A stretch of 8,515 nt of DNA from Lachnospiraceae bacterium (GCA_017477805.1 JAFUUM010000418.1:1-8515); one strand, 5' to 3'; positions 1 to 6,456 are shown, counted from the stretch's first letter. Made by a program: numbers and translations. Notes: generated by a model not told the origin, from the sequence alone.

Positions 1-980
1 TCAATGGCAGCCGTCATCAGAACGGCACTTTTCACGAGGGTGGGATCATCCAGGGCAAAGGGGATCCGGCCGTACCACATCATGGCGCGGAAGTACCTCT
101 CCAGTTCCTCATCCCCCTCGTAGTATCCTCTGGGCACGTACTGGGTGTAATCCTCGTAAAGGCCCGACAGCTGACAGGTATCGATCCCCTTGGCATCCAG
201 GATCCGGTTGTACTCCATATCCGACATACTTTGGGCTACTCCATAGCGCAGCGCCGGAGTGGAGGGATCCAGAAGCCTTGTTCCCACATGGAAGAATGCC
301 AGGTTTGTTGTCGCAGCCATCTCCCAGTCCGTTCCCTTGCATGCCTCATACTGCGCTTCCGCTTCGCTTAGCATGGCGTTACTGAGCGTCTTTAAGTTCT
401 CTGCCAGATAAGTCTTCTCCGTATTCTTCATCAGATAAGAAAAATACAGATGATAGGTGTGCATCAGCGAGTCCACGGTAACAAAACTGGGGAACATATC
501 ATATCGGTTATCCTCGTACACATCGAAGAACTCGTCATTTCCTCCCGGGGTAACAACAAAGCACTGCTCTTCCAGTTTTGCTCTCAGATTCTGATAATAC
601 GGTTCGGAGGCGTTATATTCGTCCAGCCCGAACATGTAGTTATAATAAGCAGGAATGGTCACGTTTGCCAGGTCTTTTTCCACACGGTAGGAAGGCACGC
701 AGGGCACAAGATCCGGATCATAAAAGATCTCCTCTTCCCCACCGGTAGACGTTGCCACAGCAAGCCCCGTTGCCTCGGTCCCGTTCTGATCCTTATCTTT
801 TTCCTGATCCTTATCCTTGTCTTTTTCAGACTCCTTGCTCTCTTCCGCCTGCTCCTTATACTCTTCGTACGCGGACTGCAACTGTTCATAAGCTTCCTGC
901 AGATCGTTTAATCCGCAGCCGCTTAAAACCGTTGCCGCACTCAGGATGATGGCCAAGACTTTCTTCCCTGTTTTTTTCAT
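1..980 (-). CDS. DUF3160-type secreted lipoprotein (partial, C-terminus outside window)
   Basis: Seen: an open frame from ATG at 980 to the window edge, 326 residues with no stop. The start has a GGGGGAA ribosome-binding site just upstream. Residues 1-22 form a lipoprotein signal: a Lys-rich start, a hydrophobic stretch and an LSGC lipobox with Cys22 as the predicted lipidated residue. Residues 25-50 are Gln/Glu-rich and probably helical, and 47-66 are a Lys/Asp/Glu linker. From about residue 100 the globular part begins. The stretch FPSFVTVDSLMHTYHLYF (163-180) and the later ERYFRAMMWYGR resemble DUF3160 proteins, which are usually much longer (roughly 700-800 residues). Function of the family is unknown. 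Inferred location: outer face of the cytoplasmic membrane. It lies 46 bp after trpG on the same strand with no clear terminator or promoter between, so read-through from trpEG is possible. The family call rests on remembered motif similarity. Confidence 0.8.
   Translation of the reverse strand, partial: MKKTGKKVLAIILSAATVLSGCGLNDLQEAYEQLQSAYEEYKEQAEESKESEKDKDKDQEKDKDQNGTEATGLAVATSTGGEEEIFYDPDLVPCVPSYRVEKDLANVTIPAYYNYMFGLDEYNASEPYYQNLRAKLEEQCFVVTPGGNDEFFDVYEDNRYDMFPSFVTVDSLMHTYHLYFSYLMKNTEKTYLAENLKTLSNAMLSEAEAQYEACKGTDWEMAATTNLAFFHVGTRLLDPSTPALRYGVAQSMSDMEYNRILDAKGIDTCQLSGLYEDYTQYVPRGYYEGDEELERYFRAMMWYGRIPFALDDPTLVKSAVLMTAAI
786..821. repeat. Two 18-bp tandem units in the lipoprotein linker
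   Basis: Two adjacent 18-bp units, 786-803 and 804-821, both beginning CTGATCCTTATC, agree at 16 of 18 positions. They encode the repeated Asp-Gln-Glu-Lys-Asp-Lys part of the charged linker behind the lipidated Cys. The period is a multiple of three, so copy-number change would alter linker length without breaking the frame. Confidence 0.75.
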
Positions 981-1026
981 ATTCTTCCCCCTTGCTCGTC
1001 CTTCAGACTCTGCGTTTCTTTACACA

Positions 1027-1593
1027 CTAAGCCCCGATAAAATTCCGGAGCATCTGCTTTCCTTCCGGTGTCATGATGGACTCCGGATGGAACTGCAATC
1101 CGTAAACCGGATATTCTTTATGCTGTACCGCCATGACTTCCCCGTCGGTGGTCTCTGCCGTTACCGCAAGACACTCCGGTTTTGTCCCGGGGTCAAGCGC
1201 CAGCGAATGGTATCTTGCCACCATTCCCGTTTTCGGAAGTCCCCGGAACAGTTCACAGTCCCCGTCAAAAGTGACCTCGGACTGTTTGCCGTGCATCAAC
1301 TCTTTTGCGTAGGTGATGACGCCGCCGAAAGCCATACAGATGGCCTGATGGCCAAGGCAGACTCCCAGAATGGGGATCTCCCCCGCCAGCTGTTTTACGA
1401 CGTCCACGATGACGCCGGCATTCTCCGGCCTGCCGGGGCCCGGAGAAATGACGATTCTGTCAGGTTTAAGATCCCGGATCTCTTCCACCGTTAATTCATT
1501 ATTGCGGATCACCTTGATATCAGGGCTGATCTCTCCCAGCAGCTGATACAGGTTATAAGAAAAACTATCGTAGTTATCAATCAGTAATGTCAT
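1027..1593 (-). CDS. trpG: Anthranilate synthase component II (glutamine amidotransferase)
   Basis: This class I glutamine amidotransferase releases ammonia from glutamine and passes it to TrpE for anthranilate synthesis. Seen: 188 residues, the usual size for a stand-alone TrpG/PabA. It has the opening IDNYDSFSYNL, the oxyanion loop SPGPGRPENAG (50-60), the nucleophile in GVCLGHQA (Cys79), and the catalytic His169 and Glu171 in FHPES. All three triad residues are present, so it should be active. Its ATG lies inside the end of trpE (17-bp overlap), with GGAGG about 12 nt before the start, which suggests translational coupling and equal subunit amounts. TrpG and PabA cannot be told apart reliably by sequence, and one protein often serves both anthranilate and aminodeoxychorismate synthases. 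The TrpE partner favours TrpG. No trpD, trpC, trpF, trpB or trpA follows. Confidence 0.95.
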   Translation of the reverse strand: MTLLIDNYDSFSYNLYQLLGEISPDIKVIRNNELTVEEIRDLKPDRIVISPGPGRPENAGVIVDVVKQLAGEIPILGVCLGHQAICMAFGGVITYAKELMHGKQSEVTFDGDCELFRGLPKTGMVARYHSLALDPGTKPECLAVTAETTDGEVMAVQHKEYPVYGLQFHPESIMTPEGKQMLRNFIGA

Positions 1594-3049
1594 TCTCTAT
1601 CGCTGCCTCCAATGCTTTCACAGATGCCTTTGCCTTGTTGATACACTCTTCAAATTCTTTTGCGGGATTGGAATCCGCGACGATGCCGGCTCCGCTCCTG
1701 ACAAAGACTTTTCCGTTCTTTTTATACACCAGACGGATCGCGATACAGGTATCCATATTTCCGGTAAAATCAATATAGCCTACGGCTCCGCCGTATACGC
1801 CTCTCTTGTTGTTCTCCAGTTCTCCGATGAGCTGGCAGGCTCTGATCTTGGGTGCGCCCGAAAGAGTTCCCGCAGGAAGGACAGCTTCAATGGCATCCAG
1901 CGCATCCTTATCCTTCCGGATCTGGCCTCTTACCGTGGAGCCGATGTGCATGACATGGGAGAACCGCTCGATGGAATGAAGTTTTTCAACTTCCACGGAC
2001 CCGAACTCACTGATCTTTCCGAGATCGTTCCGGCCAAGATCCACCAGCATGTTGTGCTCCGCCAGTTCCTTTTCATCTGCCAGCAGTTCTTTTTCCAGGG
2101 CTTCGTCTTCCTCGGGGGTGGCACCTCTCTTCCGGGTTCCCGCCAGAGGGAAGGTATGAAGTACTCCGTCTTCCAGTTTTACCAGGGTCTCCGGGGATGC
2201 TCCCGCCAGTTCCACATCCGTTCCGGAGAAATAGAACATATAGGGGGAGGGATTGATGGTCCGAAGCTGTCTATAGGTATCAAACAGGGATCCTTCGTAA
2301 TCCGCACTCAGGCAGTTGGACAGCACGATCTGGAAGATATCTCCTTCCTTGATGTGATGCTTTGCCTTCTCCACCATTTCCATATAGGCATTCCGCTCAA
2401 ACACCGGCTTCATCTCCCCAAGGATCCGGCCCTTTTGTTCAACGGCCTTTTCTCCCTTTACGAGAAGATCCCGGATCTTCCTAAGCTCCACCTTTGCCGC
2501 CTCGTAATTTGCCTCCGGATCATCCAGTTTGATGTTTACCATGAGATAGATCTTCTGGCACACGTTATCAAAGGCGATGACCTTGTCAAAGAGCATGATA
2601 TCCACGTCTTTGAACTTATCGATATCCTCGGTCTCCACCCGGACACTGGGCTCGCTGTAGCCAAGATAATCATAGGAAAAGTACCCCACAAGACCGCCGG
2701 TAAAGGTGGGCAGTTCGCTGATGCGGGGGCTTCTGTGGGTTGCCATGACCTTTCGGATGTAGGCGGAGGGATCCTGAGTCTCTAACTGTTCCTCTCCGGC
2801 TTTTAAGTGCCCGTTGATGCAGGTGATCTCCAGCTTCGGGTCGTATCCCATAAAGGTATAACGGCCCCAGGTCTCGTTGGCCTGCGCGGACTCCAGCATG
2901 TAGCAATGGTCGGAAACCTTCTTCAGCTTCCGCATTGCCTCAATGGGCGTGATAAAATCCGACAGTTCCGTACAACTGATGGGCATGATGTCGTAATCGC
3001 CGGATGCGGCGTATTTCTTTACGACTTCCAGACTTGGTACAATTTTCAT
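1577..3049 (-). CDS. trpE: Anthranilate synthase component I
   Basis: TrpE turns chorismate plus ammonia (from TrpG) into anthranilate and pyruvate, the first committed step of tryptophan synthesis, in the cytoplasm. Seen: 490 residues, full length. The N-terminal domain carries MLES (51-54), matching the LLES tryptophan-binding motif, and NPSPYMFYF (266-274) is the second part of the feedback site, so inhibition by tryptophan is likely kept. The chorismate-binding domain shows GASPETLV (283-290), LVDLGRNDLG (335-344), LPAGTLSGAPK (391-401) and RSGAGIVADSNP (451-462). PLAGT at 301-305 carries Ala where PabB-type enzymes commonly have Lys (PIKGT), which supports TrpE over PabB. The start at 3049 is chosen because AGGAG (3059-3063) lies 9 nt upstream and a strong promoter stands at 3104-3132. 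The inferred leader is only about 48 nt, too short for a T-box or a Trp leader-peptide attenuator. Confidence 0.96.
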   Translation of the reverse strand: MKIVPSLEVVKKYAASGDYDIMPISCTELSDFITPIEAMRKLKKVSDHCYMLESAQANETWGRYTFMGYDPKLEITCINGHLKAGEEQLETQDPSAYIRKVMATHRSPRISELPTFTGGLVGYFSYDYLGYSEPSVRVETEDIDKFKDVDIMLFDKVIAFDNVCQKIYLMVNIKLDDPEANYEAAKVELRKIRDLLVKGEKAVEQKGRILGEMKPVFERNAYMEMVEKAKHHIKEGDIFQIVLSNCLSADYEGSLFDTYRQLRTINPSPYMFYFSGTDVELAGASPETLVKLEDGVLHTFPLAGTRKRGATPEEDEALEKELLADEKELAEHNMLVDLGRNDLGKISEFGSVEVEKLHSIERFSHVMHIGSTVRGQIRKDKDALDAIEAVLPAGTLSGAPKIRACQLIGELENNKRGVYGGAVGYIDFTGNMDTCIAIRLVYKKNGKVFVRSGAGIVADSNPAKEFEECINKAKASVKALEAAIENDITD

Positions 3050-3095
3050 CTTCCTCTTCTCCTGTTTTCCTCTTTTTACTCCCCATTTTCACTGA

Positions 3096-3104
3096 TTATC
3101 CACA
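3096..3104 (+). promoter_or_regulatory. Perfect DnaA-box match at the trpE promoter
   Basis: TTATCCACA is an exact match to the classic DnaA box. It abuts and shares one base with the trpE -10 hexamer and covers the predicted start site near 3097. It stands alone; I saw no second perfect copy in the window, so this is not an origin. A fixed 9-mer is expected by chance about 0.06 times in a window of this size counting both strands, so coincidence is possible. Confidence 0.45.
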
Positions 3105-3132
3105 TTGTAAAGCACAAAAAAACGTATGTAAA
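3104..3132 (-). promoter_or_regulatory. Predicted sigma-A promoter of trpEG
   Basis: On the minus strand TTTACA (3132-3127) is followed by a 17-nt spacer and TACAAT (3109-3104). Each hexamer matches the consensus at five of six positions, and the spacing is ideal. The predicted start site near 3097 gives a leader of about 48 nt to the trpE ATG. Confidence 0.75.
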
Positions 3133-3140
3133 CGAAAAAC

Positions 3141-3180
3141 ACCGCCTTCCGGATATTTCTTCCGAAAGGCGGTCCTTTTT
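3141..3180. terminator. 13-bp inverted repeat with T-tracts on both sides, between divergent genes
   Basis: Arms ACCGCCTTCCGGA (3141-3153) and TCCGAAAGGCGGT (3161-3173) flank a 7-nt loop. On the minus strand all 13 pairs form (one is G-U) and GTTTTTCGTTT follows. On the plus strand one pair is a C-A mismatch and CCTTTTT follows. It therefore looks like a two-way intrinsic terminator, yet it lies between divergent promoters where no known gene needs ending. It could instead be an operator: its right arm covers the -35 region of the plus-strand promoter, and its left arm is 9 bp from the trpE -35 box. Confidence 0.6.
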
Positions 3181-3181
3181 A

Positions 3182-3190
3182 TGCTATACT
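3182..3190 (+). promoter_or_regulatory. Extended -10 promoter for the zinc-ribbon gene
   Basis: TGCTATACT contains a five-of-six -10 hexamer (TATACT) preceded by the extended TGn element. The expected -35 position falls inside the right arm of the inverted repeat and has no good hexamer, as is common for extended -10 promoters. The predicted start near 3197 leaves a leader of about 38 nt. Confidence 0.55.
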
Positions 3191-3234
3191 ATTTACAACC
3201 AGTCAACCAATAATAATCCTTTTGGGTGAATGAT

Positions 3235-3642
3235 ATGGCAGACGAAAAACGCGACGACAGACGAAAAGTATTTATGTCCATGGGGGAGCCCACACGCTGC
3301 AGTGTCTGTGGCGGATCCGTAACCTATCGGGGCCGGGGCTCCTATGAATGTCAGGATTGCAAAAACATCGAACTCGACGACTTTGGCCGCATCGACCAGT
3401 ATCTGGAAGAACACGGTCCCACTTCCGCGCCCGTCATCAGCCGGGCTCTGAAGATCCCCATCGGCAAGGTACGTGACCTCATCGCTCAGGGACGGCTCGA
3501 GCCCATTCCCACGGGTGGACGCAGTCTTGACAGTGAGGCCATCGAAAAAGCGATGCCAAAGGAGGAAGCTGCCAAGCGCGCCGGCACCTATGTGGGAAAT
3601 ACTTCCAAAGAAAACAATGCAATGCGTTTCCTCAAGAAATAA
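3235..3642 (+). CDS. Small zinc-ribbon and helix-turn-helix protein, function unknown
   Basis: Seen: 135 residues from ATG at 3235. A GTG at 3226 in the same frame would add three residues but has no ribosome-binding site, whereas GGGTGA at 3224-3229 is well placed for 3235. Residues 22-42 form a zinc ribbon with two CxxC knuckles (Cys22, Cys25, Cys39, Cys42). Residues 52-90 look like a small winged or MerR-like helix-turn-helix, with FGRIDQYLEEHGP, then ALKIPIGKVRDLIAQGRLE. The tail is basic and ends NNAMRFLKK. The layout of metal knuckle then HTH resembles the flagellar-region YvyF family in outline, but there are no flagellar genes nearby, so that name is not applied. Inferred role: cytoplasmic nucleic-acid binding or regulation. 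It is single-gene and divergent from trpEG; its stop is 11 bp from the stop of uxuB and no terminator is visible there. Confidence 0.85.
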   Translation: MADEKRDDRRKVFMSMGEPTRCSVCGGSVTYRGRGSYECQDCKNIELDDFGRIDQYLEEHGPTSAPVISRALKIPIGKVRDLIAQGRLEPIPTGGRSLDSEAIEKAMPKEEAAKRAGTYVGNTSKENNAMRFLKK

Positions 3643-3653
3643 CTTTTACAACC

Positions 3654-5273
3654 TTATACCAATTCGTGAAGGGTCTCTCTGATGGCACCGGGTTTTTTGA
3701 TCAGTTTTGCAAAGTAGCTGATCACCAGGTCGGAGAGACCTGTTTTTTCGAGATCGACACCGAAGATGGTCTCATCCTTCAACAGCGGCAGCACCTTTTC
3801 TTTCAGCGCATCAGCCGTGATCTCTTCCCCGAGTTTGATATCCTTCACAAATTCCTGGCACTTACCCAGCATGGGATCGGGGCTGGGCTCAAAAGCCTTA
3901 CCTTCATCATCCACGCCCATGAGGTAACGCAGCCAGCCTGCATAAACGAAAGGAATGCACTTTAAGTCGGACACTTTCAGAGTATCGGAAGCAGCATAAG
4001 CCTTTACGGTCTCACCGAAACGAATGGGCAGTTTCTGGGAGGTATCGCAGGCAATACGCTGAGGGGTATCGGGCATAAACACGTTGGGGATACGTACGTT
4101 TACTACGGTATCGATGAACTCCTGGGGTTTGATGACGCCGGGATCCGTAACCACGGGAAGTCCTTCCACGTAACCGATGGTCTTCACCAGTTTTACAAGA
4201 TCCTCATCCTTCATCTCATCCGAGATCTTGGTATAGCCAAGGATGCAGCCGTATACCGCAAGGGCGGTGTGCAGGGGGTTCAGACAGGTGCAAACCTTCA
4301 TTCGCTCTACCTTATCTACGGTCTCCTTTTCGGTAAAGATCACGCCAACCTTTTCCAGCGCGGGACGTCCGTTAGGGAACTTGTCTTCGATAACGAGGTA
4401 CTCGCTCTCTTCCGCATTGACAAAGGGAGCTACCCAGGTCTTCATGGGAGTTACCACGGGCTCCAGTTCCTCGATGCCGTCTTTTTTCAAGATTTCTTCC
4501 ACGGATGCATCGGGTCTGGGGGTGATCTTGTCGATCATGGACCAGGGGAAGCTTACCTTGGTCTCATCTTCGATATAGGAAAGGAAGCCTGCTTCTGCTT
4601 TACCGTTCTCGCTCCATACCTTTGCAAATTCATGCATGGCCGCATAGAGTTTATCGCCGTTGTGAGAACAGTTGTCGGTGCTGACCATGGCGATCTTCTT
4701 CTCGCCTGCTTTATATCTTGCATACAGCAGGGATGCCACCTTACCGATGTAGCTGCCGGGAGCTTCCGGACCTTTTTCAAGGTCTTCCTTCACCTGGGGA
4801 AGGATCTCTCCTGCTCCGTTTACCAGGCTGTAGCCCTTTTCGGTGATGGTAAAGGTTGCCATCTGCAGGGAGTCTGCGGCAAAGATCTCTTTTAAGCGGG
4901 AATACTCCGCTACATTTGCGGAATCCAGGATGCAGGACTCTGCGATGCTGGCGATGACGGATTTCTCTACGGAGCCGTCAGCCTTTAAGGTTACCAGAAG
5001 AGACAGATCGTCATGAGGTCTGTACATCTGGTTGATGATATCGTAGTCATAACCTTCCACAACGGTGATGCCCTTGGTATTAAGGCCTTCTTCCAGCATG
5101 CGCTGAGAAAGGTTTGCCTGGAATGCACGGAAGATGTTGCCTGCGCCAAAGTGTACCCACTGGGGTGCTTCTTTTGTTTCTTTGATCATCTTCTCCCTGT
5201 CATAGGACGGGATGAAATATCCTTTTTCTTTCCAAGCGGGATCCGAATAAACACTGCTTGCGTTCAGTTTCAT
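3654..5273 (-). CDS. uxuB: D-fructuronate reductase (mannitol dehydrogenase family)
   Basis: The enzyme reduces D-fructuronate to D-mannonate with NADH in the hexuronate pathway. Seen: 539 residues from ATG at 5273, chosen because AGGAGG lies 8 nt upstream (5282-5287) and the frame before it overlaps uxuA without family-like sequence. The N-terminal nucleotide-binding part has QWVHFGAGNIFRAFQA (38-53); VSTDNCSHNGDKL (197-209) supplies a conserved Asn (N201). The catalytic region MKVCTCLNPLHTALAVYG (325-342) has the Lys/Asn/His set (K326, N332, H335), and RIACDTSQKLPIRF (406-419) is also family-like. It is longer than the roughly 486-residue Escherichia coli UxuB, and it has NPLH where many relatives have NGSH or NGAH. 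Tagaturonate reductase or another polyol dehydrogenase of the same family is possible on sequence alone. The adjacent uxuA, 19 bp upstream, favours fructuronate reductase. Confidence 0.88.
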   Translation of the reverse strand: MKLNASSVYSDPAWKEKGYFIPSYDREKMIKETKEAPQWVHFGAGNIFRAFQANLSQRMLEEGLNTKGITVVEGYDYDIINQMYRPHDDLSLLVTLKADGSVEKSVIASIAESCILDSANVAEYSRLKEIFAADSLQMATFTITEKGYSLVNGAGEILPQVKEDLEKGPEAPGSYIGKVASLLYARYKAGEKKIAMVSTDNCSHNGDKLYAAMHEFAKVWSENGKAEAGFLSYIEDETKVSFPWSMIDKITPRPDASVEEILKKDGIEELEPVVTPMKTWVAPFVNAEESEYLVIEDKFPNGRPALEKVGVIFTEKETVDKVERMKVCTCLNPLHTALAVYGCILGYTKISDEMKDEDLVKLVKTIGYVEGLPVVTDPGVIKPQEFIDTVVNVRIPNVFMPDTPQRIACDTSQKLPIRFGETVKAYAASDTLKVSDLKCIPFVYAGWLRYLMGVDDEGKAFEPSPDPMLGKCQEFVKDIKLGEEITADALKEKVLPLLKDETIFGVDLEKTGLSDLVISYFAKLIKKPGAIRETLHELV

Positions 5274-5281
5274 GATCTTCT

Positions 5282-5287
5282 CCTCCT
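5282..5287 (-). promoter_or_regulatory. Ribosome-binding site of uxuB
   Basis: A perfect AGGAGG on the minus strand, 8 nt before ATG 5273, sits in the 19-bp gap after the uxuA stop. It decides the uxuB start against a longer in-frame reading that begins at 5399 inside uxuA. Confidence 0.85.
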
Positions 5288-5292
5288 GCGGC

Positions 5293-6369
5293 TTAAACTC
5301 CGCGCTGATGTGATTTCTCGATGGCTTCCCACAGACCGTTGATGTAGGTTGCGCCAAGGGCTCTGTCGTACAGACCGTAGCCGGGCATTGCAACTTCACC
5401 CCAGATCATTCTTCCGTGGTCGGGACGGATGGGTCCGTCAAAGCCGGTCTCATAAAGAGCCTTCACGATCTCGTACATATCGAAGGTACCGTCGGAAGAA
5501 AGGTGAGCAGCCTCCTCGAAGTTGGTGGGAGAAATGAATTTCAGGTTACGTACGTGCGCAAAGTGGATCCTGCCTTCCAGTGCTCTGATCATGTGAGGAA
5601 GGTCGTTCTCCAGGCTGGTGCCGTAGGAACCGGAGCAGAAGGTAACGCCGTTGTGTACGTTGTCCACTGCCTTCATCAGCTTCAGGATGTTCTTTTCGTT
5701 GTTGATGATCCTGGGCAGACCGAATACGGACCATGCGGGATCGTCGGGATGGATGGCCATCTTAATGTCATACTGATCGCAGACAGGCATGATGGCTTTC
5801 AGGAAATAAACGATATTCTCGAAGAGCTTGTCCTCATCGATGCCCTTGTAAAGTTCGAAGAGTTCTTTGACATGAGCCATTCTCTCAGGTTCCCAGCCGG
5901 GCATTACCGTGCCGTTCATCTCGCCGGAGATGGACTCAAACATCTTCTCGGGAACGATGGCATCCACTGCTTCCTTTGTGTAGGCAAGTACGGTGGAACC
6001 GTCGGGTCTCTTTCTTGCAAGTTCCGTTCTGGTCCAGTCAAAAACTGGCATGAAGTTGTAGCATACCATATGGATGTCTTCTTTACCCAGGTTTTCCAGA
6101 GTCTTGATGTAGTTGTCGATGTGCTTGTCTCTGTCGGGAGTTGCGGCCTTGATGGCATCGGAGACGTTCACGGACTCGATACCTGCGATCTTTAAGCCTT
6201 CTGCTTCGACTTCCTTTTTCAGAGCTTTGATCTCATCCTGCTCCCAAAGCTCACCGGCCTGCTTGTTGTACAGGGTGGTGATGACACCGTGTACTCCGGG
6301 GATCTGTCTGATCTGCCAAAGTTTAACCGTGTCATAGTTTGTGCCGTACCAGCGAAGTGTCATTTCCAT
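5293..6369 (-). CDS. uxuA: Mannonate dehydratase
   Basis: UxuA removes water from D-mannonate to give 2-keto-3-deoxy-D-gluconate, in the cytoplasm, using Mn2+ or Fe2+. Seen: 358 residues, close to the usual size. The start MEMTLRWYG resembles typical UxuA N-termini, and GGAGGG (6378-6383) lies 8 nt before ATG 6369; a second ATG at 6363 is less well spaced, and the open frame beyond 6369 runs antisense to the araC gene. The metal-site pattern known from Streptococcus suis mannonate dehydratase is matched by His207 (AIHPDDPAW), Cys245 (VTFCSGSYG), His272 (HFAHVRNLK) and Asp317-His318 (RPDHGRMIWGE). NFMPVFDWTRTELA (105-118) is also characteristic. It is the first gene of a uxuA-uxuB operon and is divergent from an AraC-type regulator. 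The fold (TIM barrel) is known from the family. Confidence 0.95.
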   Translation of the reverse strand: MEMTLRWYGTNYDTVKLWQIRQIPGVHGVITTLYNKQAGELWEQDEIKALKKEVEAEGLKIAGIESVNVSDAIKAATPDRDKHIDNYIKTLENLGKEDIHMVCYNFMPVFDWTRTELARKRPDGSTVLAYTKEAVDAIVPEKMFESISGEMNGTVMPGWEPERMAHVKELFELYKGIDEDKLFENIVYFLKAIMPVCDQYDIKMAIHPDDPAWSVFGLPRIINNEKNILKLMKAVDNVHNGVTFCSGSYGTSLENDLPHMIRALEGRIHFAHVRNLKFISPTNFEEAAHLSSDGTFDMYEIVKALYETGFDGPIRPDHGRMIWGEVAMPGYGLYDRALGATYINGLWEAIEKSHQRGV

Positions 6370-6377
6370 AAAGATTT

Positions 6378-6383
6378 CCCTCC
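6378..6383 (-). promoter_or_regulatory. Ribosome-binding site of uxuA, next to an inverted-repeat arm
   Basis: GGAGGG on the minus strand, 8 nt before ATG 6369, fixes the start. Its first base (6383) is also the last base of the repeat arm ATATTACG (6390-6383 on the minus strand), so pairing of that arm in the mRNA would reach the edge of the site. Confidence 0.75.
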
Positions 6384-6433
6384 GTAATATGTTTATCGTA
6401 AATGGATCACATTTCTTATCTGATATTACGATA
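6383..6433. promoter_or_regulatory. Two overlapping 8-bp inverted repeats between uxuA and araC
   Basis: CGTAATAT (6383-6390) is the exact reverse complement of ATATTACG (6423-6430). TATCGTAA (6394-6401) is the exact reverse complement of TTACGATA (6426-6433). The two right-hand arms share five bases, so at most one pairing can form at a time. This may be a cluster of half-sites for the AraC protein, or alternative stems in the uxuA leader if transcription starts upstream of 6433. Confidence 0.55.
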
Positions 6434-6456
6434 CGGTTTTCCCCCTCCGATTTGAA
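6428..6456 (-). promoter_or_regulatory. Weak candidate promoter for uxuAB
   Basis: On the minus strand TTCAAA (6456-6451), a 17-nt spacer and TATCGT (6433-6428) each match the consensus at four of six positions. A weak core is what an activator-dependent operon would show. The -10 box lies inside a repeat arm. The exact promoter is uncertain. Confidence 0.35.

Noticed and set aside
450..911. Plus-strand open frame of 153 codons opposite the lipoprotein gene
   Set aside because: It is antisense to a gene with a lipobox, ribosome-binding site and family motifs; its own product is low-complexity and hydrophobic because it mirrors the charged linker.
1946..2785. Plus-strand open frame of 279 codons opposite trpE
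   Set aside because: Antisense to a clear full-length trpE; no ribosome-binding site or recognisable domain.
3041..3086. Short upstream frame beginning ATG 3086 on the minus strand as a Trp leader peptide
   Set aside because: It has no ribosome-binding site, no run of Trp codons and overlaps trpE out of frame.
3096..3104. Replication origin suggested by the DnaA box
   Set aside because: Only one perfect box, no dnaA/dnaN genes and no AT-rich unwinding region with iterated boxes.
5416..6195. Plus-strand open frame of 259 codons opposite uxuA
   Set aside because: Shadow of uxuA codon bias; no motif, start signal or promoter.
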